64,000 nt of DNA. Origin: Desulfatibacillum alkenivorans DSM 16219 (GTDB lineage: Bacteria > Desulfobacterota > Desulfobacteria > Desulfobacterales > Desulfatibacillaceae). The position numbers and the translations under genes were made by a program. Under the pieces are notes generated by a model that saw only the letters and a program-made list of their open reading frames with translations, was not told where the DNA came from and did not search any database. The DNA lies in assembly GCF_900142135.1 (NCBI RefSeq), contig NZ_FQZU01000022.1, positions 30,707 to 94,706 of the forward strand, in the 5' to 3' direction. Shown piece after piece: positions 45,736 through 53,879 of this stretch (positions are counted from its first letter, which is position 1; every line of letters begins with the position of its first letter).

Positions 45736-47055
45736 TTAGCCTGGCGAAAACTGCTTCTCCAGCATTATTTTCAGGATGGTGCGGTCCGTTTCAATCATGC
45801 CTTCCGTGCTTAGAGCGCCCAGGTTTTGGGTGGTTTTTTCCAGCGAAGCTCCGATGATGCCGTCCGTCTCCATGACTTTCACCCCCTGGAGGGCGAAAAG
45901 CGCCGCTTGAACCGCCGTCCCGGCGGCTGTGGACAGCTTGAAGGCGCAACCGCTTTTGGCGCCGTCGCAAATAATGCCTGCCAGGTCTTCCATCAGGTTT
46001 TTAATGGCGTCCGCAATATGATTGGCGTTGCCGCCCATGAGGTAGGTCACGCCGGCCGCTGCGCCCGCCCCGGCGGCCACTGAGCAGCCGCACACGGCGG
46101 ATAAGCGCCCGGTAAAGGATTTTACAAAGGCTGTGACGATATGGCTCAGGCCGATGGCCCGGAGCATGGATTCATGGTCGCTCTCCAGGTATTTGTGGAC
46201 CGCCTTGATGGGCAGAATGGCTGTCAGTCCGTGGTTGCCGCTGCCGGCGGACGACATGGCGGGCAGGTTCACGCCCGCCATTCTGGCGTCCGCCGCAGCC
46301 GAGGTCAGTATGCGGGCGTCCAGAATCATATCCCGGGCAATGAGGCGCTGCCTCACCAAGCGGTCCAGGGTTTTGCCCACGCCCAGACCAGGACCGTGTT
46401 TCAACCCGTAATCGGCCAGCTTCATATTGGCGTCCAGGCCTTCTTCCAAAAAGGCCAGGTCTTCGGCATCCAGGTCATCCAGCAAGTCCATCAACTGCTG
46501 CAGGCTGAGACCTTTCAACCAATGCTCCAATTCCCCGGCCCTGGCGTTTTTGCTGGATTCTTTCGGGGCTATTAAAGAGGAATTCTCGACCTGCTCGCCG
46601 TCCAAAGCCAACTGGGTAATGTTGTCGTGCATGGATTCGACCACAGCCTCGGCCCTGCTTTCCCCAGCCATGACAATAACCCTGATGAACAAGCCTTTGT
46701 GGTCGGCGAGAAGATTCAGCCGAACCTTGCCGTCCTTGATAAGGGCCCGGGCTTGTTTGACATCCTCGGGGCCGGTCTCGCCCAGGACTTCCAGGCTTTT
46801 GGCCGGATTTCCGCCAATAGCGCCCAGGGCGGCGGCCATATCCAGACCGCTCAGGCCGTCCGTGCCCGGGATGAGGACCGCCAAGCCGTTTTTGAAGATA
46901 TTGGGGTCCACCTGCACTTCCAAAGCCTCGATGGACGCTTTTTCAGGCAGGAGGGAGGCCGCGGCTGCGGCGCACAAGGCTACAGCGGCGGGCTCCGTGC
47001 AACCCAACGCAGGAGCCACCTGGATGCTTAATATATCTTTAACTGTAAAAGCCAT
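45736..47055 (-). CDS. L-cysteine desulfidase-family protein (CyuA / UPF0597)
   Basis: Members degrade L-cysteine to sulfide, ammonia and pyruvate using an oxygen-sensitive [4Fe-4S] cluster. It is 439 residues. The opening VAPALGCTEPAAVAL (C19) is the family signature; candidate further ligands are C322/C324 (CGCSVAAGAG), C363 and C370 (GAKSGCAFKL). A GGAGGAACGG site precedes the ATG. It lies downstream of a decayed NRAMP gene, an M20 amidohydrolase and an ATC-hydrolase family gene in the same direction. The family also holds serine-dehydratase relatives, so the substrate is likely but not certain. Confidence 0.88.
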   Translation of the reverse strand: MAFTVKDILSIQVAPALGCTEPAAVALCAAAAASLLPEKASIEALEVQVDPNIFKNGLAVLIPGTDGLSGLDMAAALGAIGGNPAKSLEVLGETGPEDVKQARALIKDGKVRLNLLADHKGLFIRVIVMAGESRAEAVVESMHDNITQLALDGEQVENSSLIAPKESSKNARAGELEHWLKGLSLQQLMDLLDDLDAEDLAFLEEGLDANMKLADYGLKHGPGLGVGKTLDRLVRQRLIARDMILDARILTSAAADARMAGVNLPAMSSAGSGNHGLTAILPIKAVHKYLESDHESMLRAIGLSHIVTAFVKSFTGRLSAVCGCSVAAGAGAAAGVTYLMGGNANHIADAIKNLMEDLAGIICDGAKSGCAFKLSTAAGTAVQAALFALQGVKVMETDGIIGASLEKTTQNLGALSTEGMIETDRTILKIMLEKQFSPG

Positions 47056-47198
47056 ATACCCGTTCCTCCAGCCGCAGAAAACGGTCGAATGGTAATTGCA
47101 TTACCGAGGCGACAGATCCTGCGCAATTAAGAATGAGGCAATAATCAGCCCAGTATTGAGCAATGGAGAGTTTATATGTGCGTCCATAACGCTTTTTT

Positions 47199-47404
47199 TT
47201 ATGCCCACAATGCACACCCTGCCTCCCATGAAAGAAACCAGAGCCCGAGAAAACCGCTCAGCAAGGCCATCCACAAAATATTATACCCGAGATGGGAGCC
47301 GCCCATGATGCAGGAGGCGCCGCGCCGAGCCCCATGGAGGAGGCCGCCGGAATGGCGGTCGGCCCTATCATGGACAGGTTTTTAATCAAACCCTTCTTTT
47401 TCAT
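47199..47404 (-). pseudogene. Frameshifted and truncated NRAMP-type metal transporter remnant
   Basis: The ATG lies 8 bases after the M20 gene's stop, with AGGAG before it. The first frame reads MKKKGLIKNLSMIGPTAIPAASSMG, the usual opening of NRAMP-family transporters. About 25 codons in, the homology moves to another frame: GASCIMGGSHLGYNILWMA followed by LLSGFLGLW, the NRAMP first-to-second helix region. A one-base loss (or two-base gain) within the GC-rich run at about 47310-47325 explains the shift. The second frame stops at 47199 and nothing of the other nine or ten helices follows, so only the 5' end survives. Part of a cysteine-related operon. Confidence 0.7.
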
Positions 47405-47412
47405 GCGCTCTC

Positions 47413-48720
47413 CTATCCTGCCTTACACAGTGCAAGAACCACGTCCGTGAACGCCTCGGCGCCCTGAACCAGGTTCTCCTCTGAAATTTTTTCGTCAATC
47501 CCATGAATCATTTTCAAATGCTCCATGGGAACCGTGACAGGAAAGACTCCGTAAGCCTCCATGCCTTTGGCCCGGAAAAAGCGGGAGTCCGTGGTGCCGG
47601 CGGTAAGCGAGGGGGTGACAATGTCTTCGGGAAATCGTTTTTGCAGCGCATCTTTGATGGTCAAATAATCCGGATGATCCAGTGGAGATGACGTGGCCGG
47701 GAAATTCATGACCTTTTCGACTTCCACGGCGTCATCAGCCAGCCATTCCTTAACCTGGCCGACAAATTCATCGGCGTCCTGGCCTGGAAGCAGCCGTGCG
47801 TCCAACTGGGCGACCGCCTTGCTGGGGATTACGTTGCCGCTTTCACCGGCCCTGAGCAGGTTCAGGCTGATGGTGTTTTTAAGCATGGCGCCAAGCTGGG
47901 GCATGGCCGCCAGGCCGGTTTCCGTCAGAATGCGCACCAGGGTGTCCGGGTTTCCGTCTTCCACGTAGGGGGCGAGGAAATCCCATTCACAGGCCATGTT
48001 CTTGAAATATTCCCCAACCACGGGGGCGACTTCCAGCGGACGATCCACGGTTAAAAGCCTGTTTAACGCCTTGACCAGCTCCTCCAAGGCGTTTTGGCCG
48101 TGAGGCATGGATCCGTGGCCCGGAAGGCCCGCCCGGCTTAACTTCAGCCAGCACGGCCCTTTTTCCGCCGTGGAAATCATGTGCAGGGTTTTGGTCGGGA
48201 GGATTCCTTTAACGCCGAAGCCTCCTTCGTTAATCACAACCCCGCCGGCGAAATCTTCCAGGTAATTATCCGTCAGAAACCGGGCGCCGTGGGCGCCGCC
48301 GGTTTCCTCGTCAGCGACGGCCAGGAAAATCAGGTCCCTGCACAACTCAACGCCCTTTCGCTTCAATTCCAAGAAAGCTACCAACTCCAGAATTCCCAGG
48401 CCCTTCATGTCCAGGGCGCCCCGGCCGTGGACGAATCCGTCCTTTATCTCGCCGCTGAACGGGTCGAAGCTCCATTCGGAAGGATCTGCAGGCACAACGT
48501 CCATATGATTCAGCAGAATCAAGGGAGGCTTCTCGCCCGTCCCGGGCAGGACGGCTTTTAATGACGCCCGGCCCGCATGGGATGAATAGATCTTACAGGA
48601 GGCCTCATCATGAATAAGGACCTTTTCCAGAAACCCCGCCGCCTCGCCTTCATTGCCGGGCGGATTGGTGGTGTTGATCCTGAGATATTCGGACAGTAAC
48701 TGGATTGCTTCGTGTGTCAT
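47413..48720 (-). CDS. M20-family metallopeptidase / amidohydrolase
   Basis: A 435-residue di-zinc hydrolase of the ArgE/DapE/ACY1/CPG2 group. Metal-binding motifs are LLNHMDVVP (His, Asp), GRGALDMKG (Asp) and DEETGG (catalytic and metal Glu). The ATG after AAGGGAGG was chosen; the ORF is open 24 codons upstream in the intergenic region. It follows an ATC-hydrolase family gene by 71 bases. In the known ATC route an N-carbamoyl-L-cysteine amidohydrolase of this superfamily acts after ATC hydrolase, so that role is attractive here but is inference. Confidence 0.9.
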   Translation of the reverse strand: MTHEAIQLLSEYLRINTTNPPGNEGEAAGFLEKVLIHDEASCKIYSSHAGRASLKAVLPGTGEKPPLILLNHMDVVPADPSEWSFDPFSGEIKDGFVHGRGALDMKGLGILELVAFLELKRKGVELCRDLIFLAVADEETGGAHGARFLTDNYLEDFAGGVVINEGGFGVKGILPTKTLHMISTAEKGPCWLKLSRAGLPGHGSMPHGQNALEELVKALNRLLTVDRPLEVAPVVGEYFKNMACEWDFLAPYVEDGNPDTLVRILTETGLAAMPQLGAMLKNTISLNLLRAGESGNVIPSKAVAQLDARLLPGQDADEFVGQVKEWLADDAVEVEKVMNFPATSSPLDHPDYLTIKDALQKRFPEDIVTPSLTAGTTDSRFFRAKGMEAYGVFPVTVPMEHLKMIHGIDEKISEENLVQGAEAFTDVVLALCKAG

Positions 48721-48791
48721 AAGACGCCTCCCTTGATTATCCGAAGGGCGATCCCTTTCGGACGGCTGATTGCGTTCGGGGCGGGGCAGCA

Positions 48792-49265
48792 TTACTCCTC
48801 GATTTCAAATCGAAAATCGCAGTAGTCCGCCCCTTCCATTATGGTCTGTGTTCGGGTGAATTTAATTTTTGGGTTGAACCCCTCCATCAAGGCGAAATCC
48901 CTGCCGCAGCCCAGCAAGCAGCCGAATTTTTCCAAGCCGTGCTCTTTGTACATTTCGGCGTACTTGCAGCGGGTGACATTGACCGCCGCCTTTTTTTCCG
49001 AGGCCTCCACGATGTCGAACTCCAACGCTCCTCCCTGGCTGAACAAGGGCAGGGCGCGCTGTAAATGCTCCATGGTGTCGCCTCCTGCAAACATCTTTAG
49101 CATTTTGCCGGCTTCCAAAGCCAGCTTTTGGATAACCTTTTGGGCCACGGCCTCCGAGGCTTCCTTGCCGAACTCCTGGGAATAGGCTTCGATCAGCGGC
49201 GACGCGATCAGGGCTTCGATCTCCCTGCGCACGATCAAGTCCACGCTGTTTATGTCCTGGGCCAT
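48792..49265 (-). CDS. L-2-amino-thiazoline-4-carboxylic acid (ATC) hydrolase family protein
   Basis: A 157-residue soluble protein. Its second half, VNVTRCKYAEMYKEHGL, CLLGCGRDFALMEGF, PKIKFTRTQTIMEGADYC, is the conserved core of the ATC-hydrolase family, with Cys and Asp residues kept. The start MAQDINSV was chosen because GGAGGAGGAGAA lies immediately before it; in-frame starts at 49355 (ATG) or 49364 (TTG) would add a Lys/Glu-rich extension whose last codons are that same purine run. Many members lack a proven reaction. The position ahead of an M20 hydrolase and a cysteine desulfidase family gene supports a sulfur-amino-acid role. Confidence 0.8.
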   Translation of the reverse strand: MAQDINSVDLIVRREIEALIASPLIEAYSQEFGKEASEAVAQKVIQKLALEAGKMLKMFAGGDTMEHLQRALPLFSQGGALEFDIVEASEKKAAVNVTRCKYAEMYKEHGLEKFGCLLGCGRDFALMEGFNPKIKFTRTQTIMEGADYCDFRFEIEE

Positions 49266-49511
49266 TTCTCCTCCTCCTTCCTCTTCCTGTTCTTCAGCCT
49301 CAGCCTTCTTCGCCTTGGCCGGAACCAGATCCTTCAGCACCTTGTTTTTATTCATGGGGTCCAATACCAGCGTCTGTCCATATAGGATAACTTATTAGTA
49401 TTAAAACTAAAATCGCGCAAAATGGAGTGGATTTTTCTTGCTGGATATGGTATTTAGAAAGCGCCAACCAACTAAAATCATAACCAAAACAAGAAAGGAG
49501 CCAAAACCAGA

Positions 49512-49965
49512 ATGCGCGAAATCCGTCAAAAACAAATGCCGCTGACGCCCGCCTGTCACCGGGACCTTGAACAAGCCAGGGAGTTGGCGGCTATCGTCAA
49601 AGTCCTGTTCGGCTGCCAGTACCGGTCCCTGGCTTTTTATTTGACGGATTCGACCTGTTTGAAAGCCTTTTACCGGATCGGCATTGGCCAGGAGTATAAG
49701 AAGTCCACGCTGCAAAAAAACATCAACGCCCTTTCGGCAGAGACCTGGGAGAAGATCAACCGCCTCATCCTGGGCTATGCCGAAAATCGAGGCGGGGCGG
49801 GAGATCCGCATTGACTGCACGGTGGTGGAAAGCAACATTCACCCTCCCACGGACTCCACGCTTTTGTGGGACGCAGTCCGGGTTCTGACCCGGCTTCTCA
49901 CAATGGCCAGGGATCTGGGCGTTCCCGGACTTTGCTTCCAAAGCCACACGCGCCGCGCCAAGCAA
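49512..49965 (+). pseudogene. ISNCY-like transposase remnant, frameshifted and truncated
   Basis: A start with its own AGAAAGGAG site opens MREIRQKQMPLTPACHRDLE and continues YRIGIGQEYKKSTLQKNINA in one frame to about 49785; the homology then continues in the next frame as EAGREIRIDCTVVESNIHPP and TDSTLLWDAVRVLTRLL, the DDE-type core motif of an ISNCY-like transposase family. It stops matching near HTRRAK at about 49960, roughly the first third to half of such a protein. The 3' end abuts the end of the Deg-type protease gene. No terminal inverted repeats are seen. It is a dead fragment. Confidence 0.75.
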
Positions 49966-49978
49966 TGGAATTCCGACC

Positions 49979-51403
49979 CTAAAAATCCGGAGGCAATCCA
50001 CCAGCCTTTTCCGTCTCCCATTCCCTGGTTGCTGAATTGAGGGAGAAAACCGTCAGCGGAGATGTGTGCAAGTCCAGGATTAACAATTCCACGGTCGCCG
50101 GGGCGTACAGGAATTGATCCTTGAAAGCCATGGAAATTTTTTGGTTATGCTTAAGCGCGGATGCGAGCCTGATGAAGTCGTCCAAGTCCCTGACGGGCTG
50201 GCCGTTTATTCCCTGCACCACAACGCCCTTACGGTCCGGGTTGCGCGAAGAGGAGTACCCCACGCTTCCGAATGTGGAGCCGAGTTCTGCCTGGCTCAGG
50301 TAAACGCCGCCGCTTGCAATGTCCAAATCCAGCCTGATCTCCGGGGTCAGGGGATGAAAAGTTCCGCCTGCAAAGGTTGCAAAACGGGTTATTTTATACT
50401 CCTCGGCATTCAGCACAGGAATTCGGGCGGTCATTTTTTTATCCCTGCGATAGAACTCCAGAGTTAGTTCACCGCCTGTGCGCTTATCCACTATTTTGTC
50501 AAAACGGTATAACCGGTCGCCGATGGGGGCGCCGTCTACGGAGTAAATGACGTCTCCGGCCTGAAGCGCTTTTTCGGCAGGAAGGGTGCGGATCACGGAT
50601 TTCACCATGAGGCAGTATTTCAGATCTCCAAAATCGCTCCGCATGGCGTCTGCAACGTCCTGAGGCAAGCCCAGATGCCCCACGGCGTCCGCGGTTTTAA
50701 CCAAGTCTATCTGCACCCCGATTTCCCCCCGGACCGGCGCTTTTTCCCGGGCCAGATCGGTCAGCTTGTCTTTAATGTAATTGACGGGGAGTTCGAAGCT
50801 GGACGTGTCCGTCCCCTTAAAATGAAGGCCCACCACCTCGCCCTGCTGATTAAAGACCGGGCTGCCGCTGCTTCCCCCTGTGCGGTCGAAGCTGGTCTGA
50901 AAAGTCAGGGAATGCCTGTCCCCCTTGTTTTTCACCAAGTCCACGACAACGCCTTTTTTTACCGAGTATTCCTCGCCTTCATTATTGCCGATAAGCGTGA
51001 CTTCGTCGCCCGTTTTCAGGGAGAAAAAATCTCCCAGCCGAACCTCCTCGATTTCCGAACTCACGGAAGCGGGGTCGAACGAGACGATGGAAAAATCGTG
51101 CGTGGCGTCGTAATATTCCACTCTGCCTAAAGTGGATTCGCCGTCCAGGAAGGTTATTTTAATCTGGGAGGGGAACTCGCCCGCCACGTGCCTGTTGGTT
51201 ATGATCAGCCCTTTGTCCTTATCGGCGATAAATCCGGTGCCGGAAAAACGCCCGGCCTCGCCCAGTCCAAAGTATTTTGAATAGCTGACTTGCAAGTTAA
51301 CCACGGCCGGTTTCAGGTCGGCGGCCATGCCGGCATAAAGCGCAGCCGGAACGAGCAGGAAGGCCCAAACTACTATGGAGGCTCGAACAATTTGTTTTTT
51401 CAA
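49979..51403 (-). CDS. Deg/HtrA-like secreted serine protease with PDZ repeats (TTG start)
   Basis: A 474-residue exported protease or chaperone. From the TTG start, a signal peptide covers about residues 1-25 (VVWAFLLVPAALYAG). The trypsin-like domain has H72 (TNRHVAG), D103 (ATHDFSIV) and S179 (GGSSGSPV), an intact triad, followed by two PDZ-type domains (about 245-310 and 330-420; AGDVIYSVDG and VVVQGINGQPV). No ATG fits; AAAGGA lies seven bases before the TTG. The C-terminal tail runs up to a transposase remnant, so the last residues may be foreign. It is divergent from the ECF sigma factor gene, and its position suggests control by it. Confidence 0.88.
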   Translation of the reverse strand: MKKQIVRASIVVWAFLLVPAALYAGMAADLKPAVVNLQVSYSKYFGLGEAGRFSGTGFIADKDKGLIITNRHVAGEFPSQIKITFLDGESTLGRVEYYDATHDFSIVSFDPASVSSEIEEVRLGDFFSLKTGDEVTLIGNNEGEEYSVKKGVVVDLVKNKGDRHSLTFQTSFDRTGGSSGSPVFNQQGEVVGLHFKGTDTSSFELPVNYIKDKLTDLAREKAPVRGEIGVQIDLVKTADAVGHLGLPQDVADAMRSDFGDLKYCLMVKSVIRTLPAEKALQAGDVIYSVDGAPIGDRLYRFDKIVDKRTGGELTLEFYRRDKKMTARIPVLNAEEYKITRFATFAGGTFHPLTPEIRLDLDIASGGVYLSQAELGSTFGSVGYSSSRNPDRKGVVVQGINGQPVRDLDDFIRLASALKHNQKISMAFKDQFLYAPATVELLILDLHTSPLTVFSLNSATREWETEKAGGLPPDF

Positions 51404-51703
51404 TATATTTTCCTTTTTTAAAAAGATGCGCCGAACCTTTTTGTCCTTAGCCCCTGTATGGGCGTCTTTGCGCCTACCACATTTGCCGAGTTTTGGCAAA
51501 ATGCGCTTTTTCGTCACTTTAAAACATCTTTTCAATTTCCTTGTAAACAATCCACCGCCCCTATGCGTCTAAATATACAAAACCTGCACAATATGCAGGG
51601 CGCTTGCCAGGAACGGAACATGGAGATGCAGTTGGGAGAAACAGGCGTTAACAGGGAAACAGCCAAGTGTACAGATCCTCTGATTTGTGGTTTAATTCAA
51701 ACC

Positions 51704-52321
51704 ATGAAACCAAAGAACTGCGAAACTCTTTCCTCCGAAGAGAACAGGCTGATTTCCCTGGTCAGGCAGGCCCGGTCGGGAGACCGGGCCGCCTTTGATC
51801 AACTGGTGCGCCTGCACCACGAAAGGATCTATCGGATGGTCTTTTTTCGGTCTAAAAAGCAAATGGACGCCGAGGACTTGTGCCAGGAGGTTTTCGTCAG
51901 GGCGTTCAAGAGCCTGCCCAAGCTCAAGGAGGCGTCCAAGTTCACGCCTTGGCTGTACGCCATTGCAGGAAACACAGTGCGGGATTATTACCGAAAAAGA
52001 AAAATCCTTTCCCTGTTCCAGTCAGAGCCTGACGTGCAGCCGGAGGAGGATCCGAACTCCCATGAGGCCGCGCAACCTCTCGGCCATGTACTCCAGAAGG
52101 AGTTCTGGACGCAGGTTGAGAAATTTTCCAAGAATCTGTCCAAATGGGAAAAGGAAATTTTTTATCTGAGATTTATGGACCAACTGACAATCAGCGAAAT
52201 TGCCGAGGCGACGGGTAAAAGCGCCAGCGCCGTCAAAACGCACCTGTATCGGGGCATCGACAAATATCGCAAGCAATCCGGCGCCTTCGCCAGGTTTATG
52301 GAGGACCGTCATGAGCAATGA
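51704..52321 (+). CDS. ECF-family RNA polymerase sigma factor
   Basis: A 205-residue sigma-70 family factor. Region 2 spans LVRQARSGDRAAFDQLVRLH to LCQEVFVRAFKSLPKL and FTPWLYAIAGNTVRDYYRKRK; region 4 is FYLRFMDQLTISEIAEATGK and SASAVKTHLYRGIDKYRK. The start MKPKNCE is the family's usual distance from region 2, but the ribosome site is weak; an ATG at 51620 with AGGA before it would add 28 residues. The stop overlaps the start of an anti-sigma factor gene by 11 bases, and a Deg-type protease gene is divergent, which suggests an envelope-stress role. Confidence 0.93.
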   Translation: MKPKNCETLSSEENRLISLVRQARSGDRAAFDQLVRLHHERIYRMVFFRSKKQMDAEDLCQEVFVRAFKSLPKLKEASKFTPWLYAIAGNTVRDYYRKRKILSLFQSEPDVQPEEDPNSHEAAQPLGHVLQKEFWTQVEKFSKNLSKWEKEIFYLRFMDQLTISEIAEATGKSASAVKTHLYRGIDKYRKQSGAFARFMEDRHEQ

Positions 52322-52865
52322 GAATCGGCACCTGACAGACGACCTCGTTTTAACCAGCATTGTGGACTTAGACGACCTGCCTGCGCAAAGCAGGAAGCAT
52401 CTGGAGTCCTGCCCGGCTTGCCGGGAGCAACGGGATCTGCTGATGAACAGCCTGTACGGTTTGGGCGATGCAGCCAGGTCCTTTTGCCCTCCTGCGCCGT
52501 CCATGCCCAGGGCCTGGGCGTCCGCGTCCAAGGCGAGTTGGCTGTCCTTCTTGTTTCAGCCCAAACCTATGTTTGCGATAGCCGGGGCATTGGCCAGCAT
52601 AGTCCTCGCCCTTGTTCTTTTGCCCATGCAGCAGCCTTCTGTCCGGAATCACTCCAGTGGAGCGCCTGACGCTGCGGTCATAGAAACGCAAGTTTTTATG
52701 GAGGACGTCTACGACGTAGGAGAAAGCAGCCTGCCCCCGGTCTTCATGGACCTGGCGGGAGAGACATACACCGAATGGGACCAGGATTTTTATGATTTTC
52801 TGGTCCCTGAAGCGGATTATGAAATTATTTCACTTGGCATTGATGTGAAAGGAGCACTGGCATGA
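52311..52865 (+). CDS. Zinc-binding anti-sigma factor, single membrane span
   Basis: A 184-residue membrane protein. The cytoplasmic N-terminus has the ZAS motif H30-x3-C34-x2-C37 (HLESCPACRE), which binds ECF sigma factors. A membrane helix lies at about residues 88-106 (MFAIAGALASIVLALVLL), and an acidic periplasmic tail of about 75 residues follows. GGAGGA precedes the ATG inside the sigma gene, and its own stop overlaps the next gene by 4 bases. It should hold the sigma factor inactive until an envelope signal releases it. Confidence 0.88.
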   Translation: MSNENRHLTDDLVLTSIVDLDDLPAQSRKHLESCPACREQRDLLMNSLYGLGDAARSFCPPAPSMPRAWASASKASWLSFLFQPKPMFAIAGALASIVLALVLLPMQQPSVRNHSSGAPDAAVIETQVFMEDVYDVGESSLPPVFMDLAGETYTEWDQDFYDFLVPEADYEIISLGIDVKGALA

Positions 52866-53371
52866 AGAAGATCATTATTGTTGCAATTCTGGCGGCAAGC
52901 CTATTACTGCCTTCCCTGGCCTTTTGCACGGGCGCCCGCAGCATGCCCCGTGACGGCTGGTGGCGCAGACCCAGCATAGCGCAGGCCATCAATCTTACGG
53001 ATGAAGAAAAGGCGAAGCTGGAGGCGGCTTACATCCAAAGTCAAAGAAAACGGCTGGACCTGAAGGCTGCGGCTGAAAAAGAACAGTTTGAGCTGGAAGT
53101 CCTTCTGGAAAGCGCTTCCGATAAGGAAGTCATGGCGCAATACGCCAAGATGACTGACGCCAGGAATAAATTTGGGGAGGAAATGTTTCGGTTTATCCTG
53201 GAAACCCGTCAAATCATTGGGAAAGAGCGGTTCAAACAAATTAAGGACATGGCCAAGCAATGGCGCAAGGACGCCAGGACGCGCAGTTACAGGAACCAGC
53301 ACTGGGGAAACGACCCCAGGTTGAGCCAGCCAAATGCTGCGAAGCCGGGCGCCCAGCAGGCAGCCCAATAA
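52862..53371 (+). CDS. Spy/CpxP-like periplasmic protein
   Basis: A 169-residue exported helical protein. The signal peptide runs to about residue 22 (LAFCTG). INLTDEEKAKLEAAYIQSQR followed by long charged helices is the LTxxQ-type arrangement of Spy, CpxP and ZraP, which act as periplasmic chaperones or stress sensors. It is coupled to the anti-sigma gene by ATGA and ends at a strong terminator, completing a sigma - anti-sigma - chaperone operon. Confidence 0.8.
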   Translation: MKKIIIVAILAASLLLPSLAFCTGARSMPRDGWWRRPSIAQAINLTDEEKAKLEAAYIQSQRKRLDLKAAAEKEQFELEVLLESASDKEVMAQYAKMTDARNKFGEEMFRFILETRQIIGKERFKQIKDMAKQWRKDARTRSYRNQHWGNDPRLSQPNAAKPGAQQAAQ

Positions 53372-53391
53372 TCTAAATCATGCAGACTAAC

Positions 53392-53429
53392 CGGGGAAGC
53401 CATGCATCGCATCTTCCCCGATTTTTTTA
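53392..53429 (+). terminator. Rho-independent terminator of the sigma factor operon
   Basis: CGGGGAAG and CTTCCCCG flank a 13-base loop, followed by ATTTTTTT. It also overlaps the last codons of the convergent HNH gene. Confidence 0.9.
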
Positions 53430-53807
53430 TGCAGAGTCATCCTCCCCGGCTTCCGTCTTTTCCGTGCGATCCTTATCCAGCGACTCCAGGTATTGTTCCC
53501 ACTCCATGGGTAAAAGATACTTCTTTTGGTTATTGCATTCTTTGCAGGCGCAGACCACATTGCCCTTGGTGGTCTTGCCGCCCCTGGCGACGGGGACGAG
53601 GTGGTCCATGGTCAGGTCCGAAGGCTTGAACTCGCGGCCGCAGTAATGGCAGACGCCCTTTGCAAGCTGCCGCTTCCACCATTGAGACGCACGCATCTCC
53701 CGAGCCTTTTCCCGTTCCGCCTTGAGGGCGTCTTGCCCGTCGTCAAAGCCTCCGAAGGCCATGAATTCCTTGTGCGAGGCTCTTTTATTCCTGCGAGATT
53801 TTCCCAT
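53427..53807 (-). CDS. HNH endonuclease-family protein
   Basis: A 126-residue protein with a zinc-stabilised HNH fold: CHYCGREF, then DHLVPVARGGKTTKGNVV and CKECNNQKK, giving the two CxxC zinc pairs and the catalytic HNH residues. The start MGKSRRNK follows an AGGA site. HNH proteins cleave DNA in many contexts (host housekeeping, restriction or phage); nothing nearby decides which. It lies 72 bases after mlaA and may be read from that operon. Confidence 0.88.
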   Translation of the reverse strand: MGKSRRNKRASHKEFMAFGGFDDGQDALKAEREKAREMRASQWWKRQLAKGVCHYCGREFKPSDLTMDHLVPVARGGKTTKGNVVCACKECNNQKKYLLPMEWEQYLESLDKDRTEKTEAGEDDSA

Positions 53808-53879
53808 GACTATCCTGCAATGCAAAAGGGGCGGAAGCCCTACAGCCCCCGCCCCCTCCGATATCAGTTGTAAGCCGCC

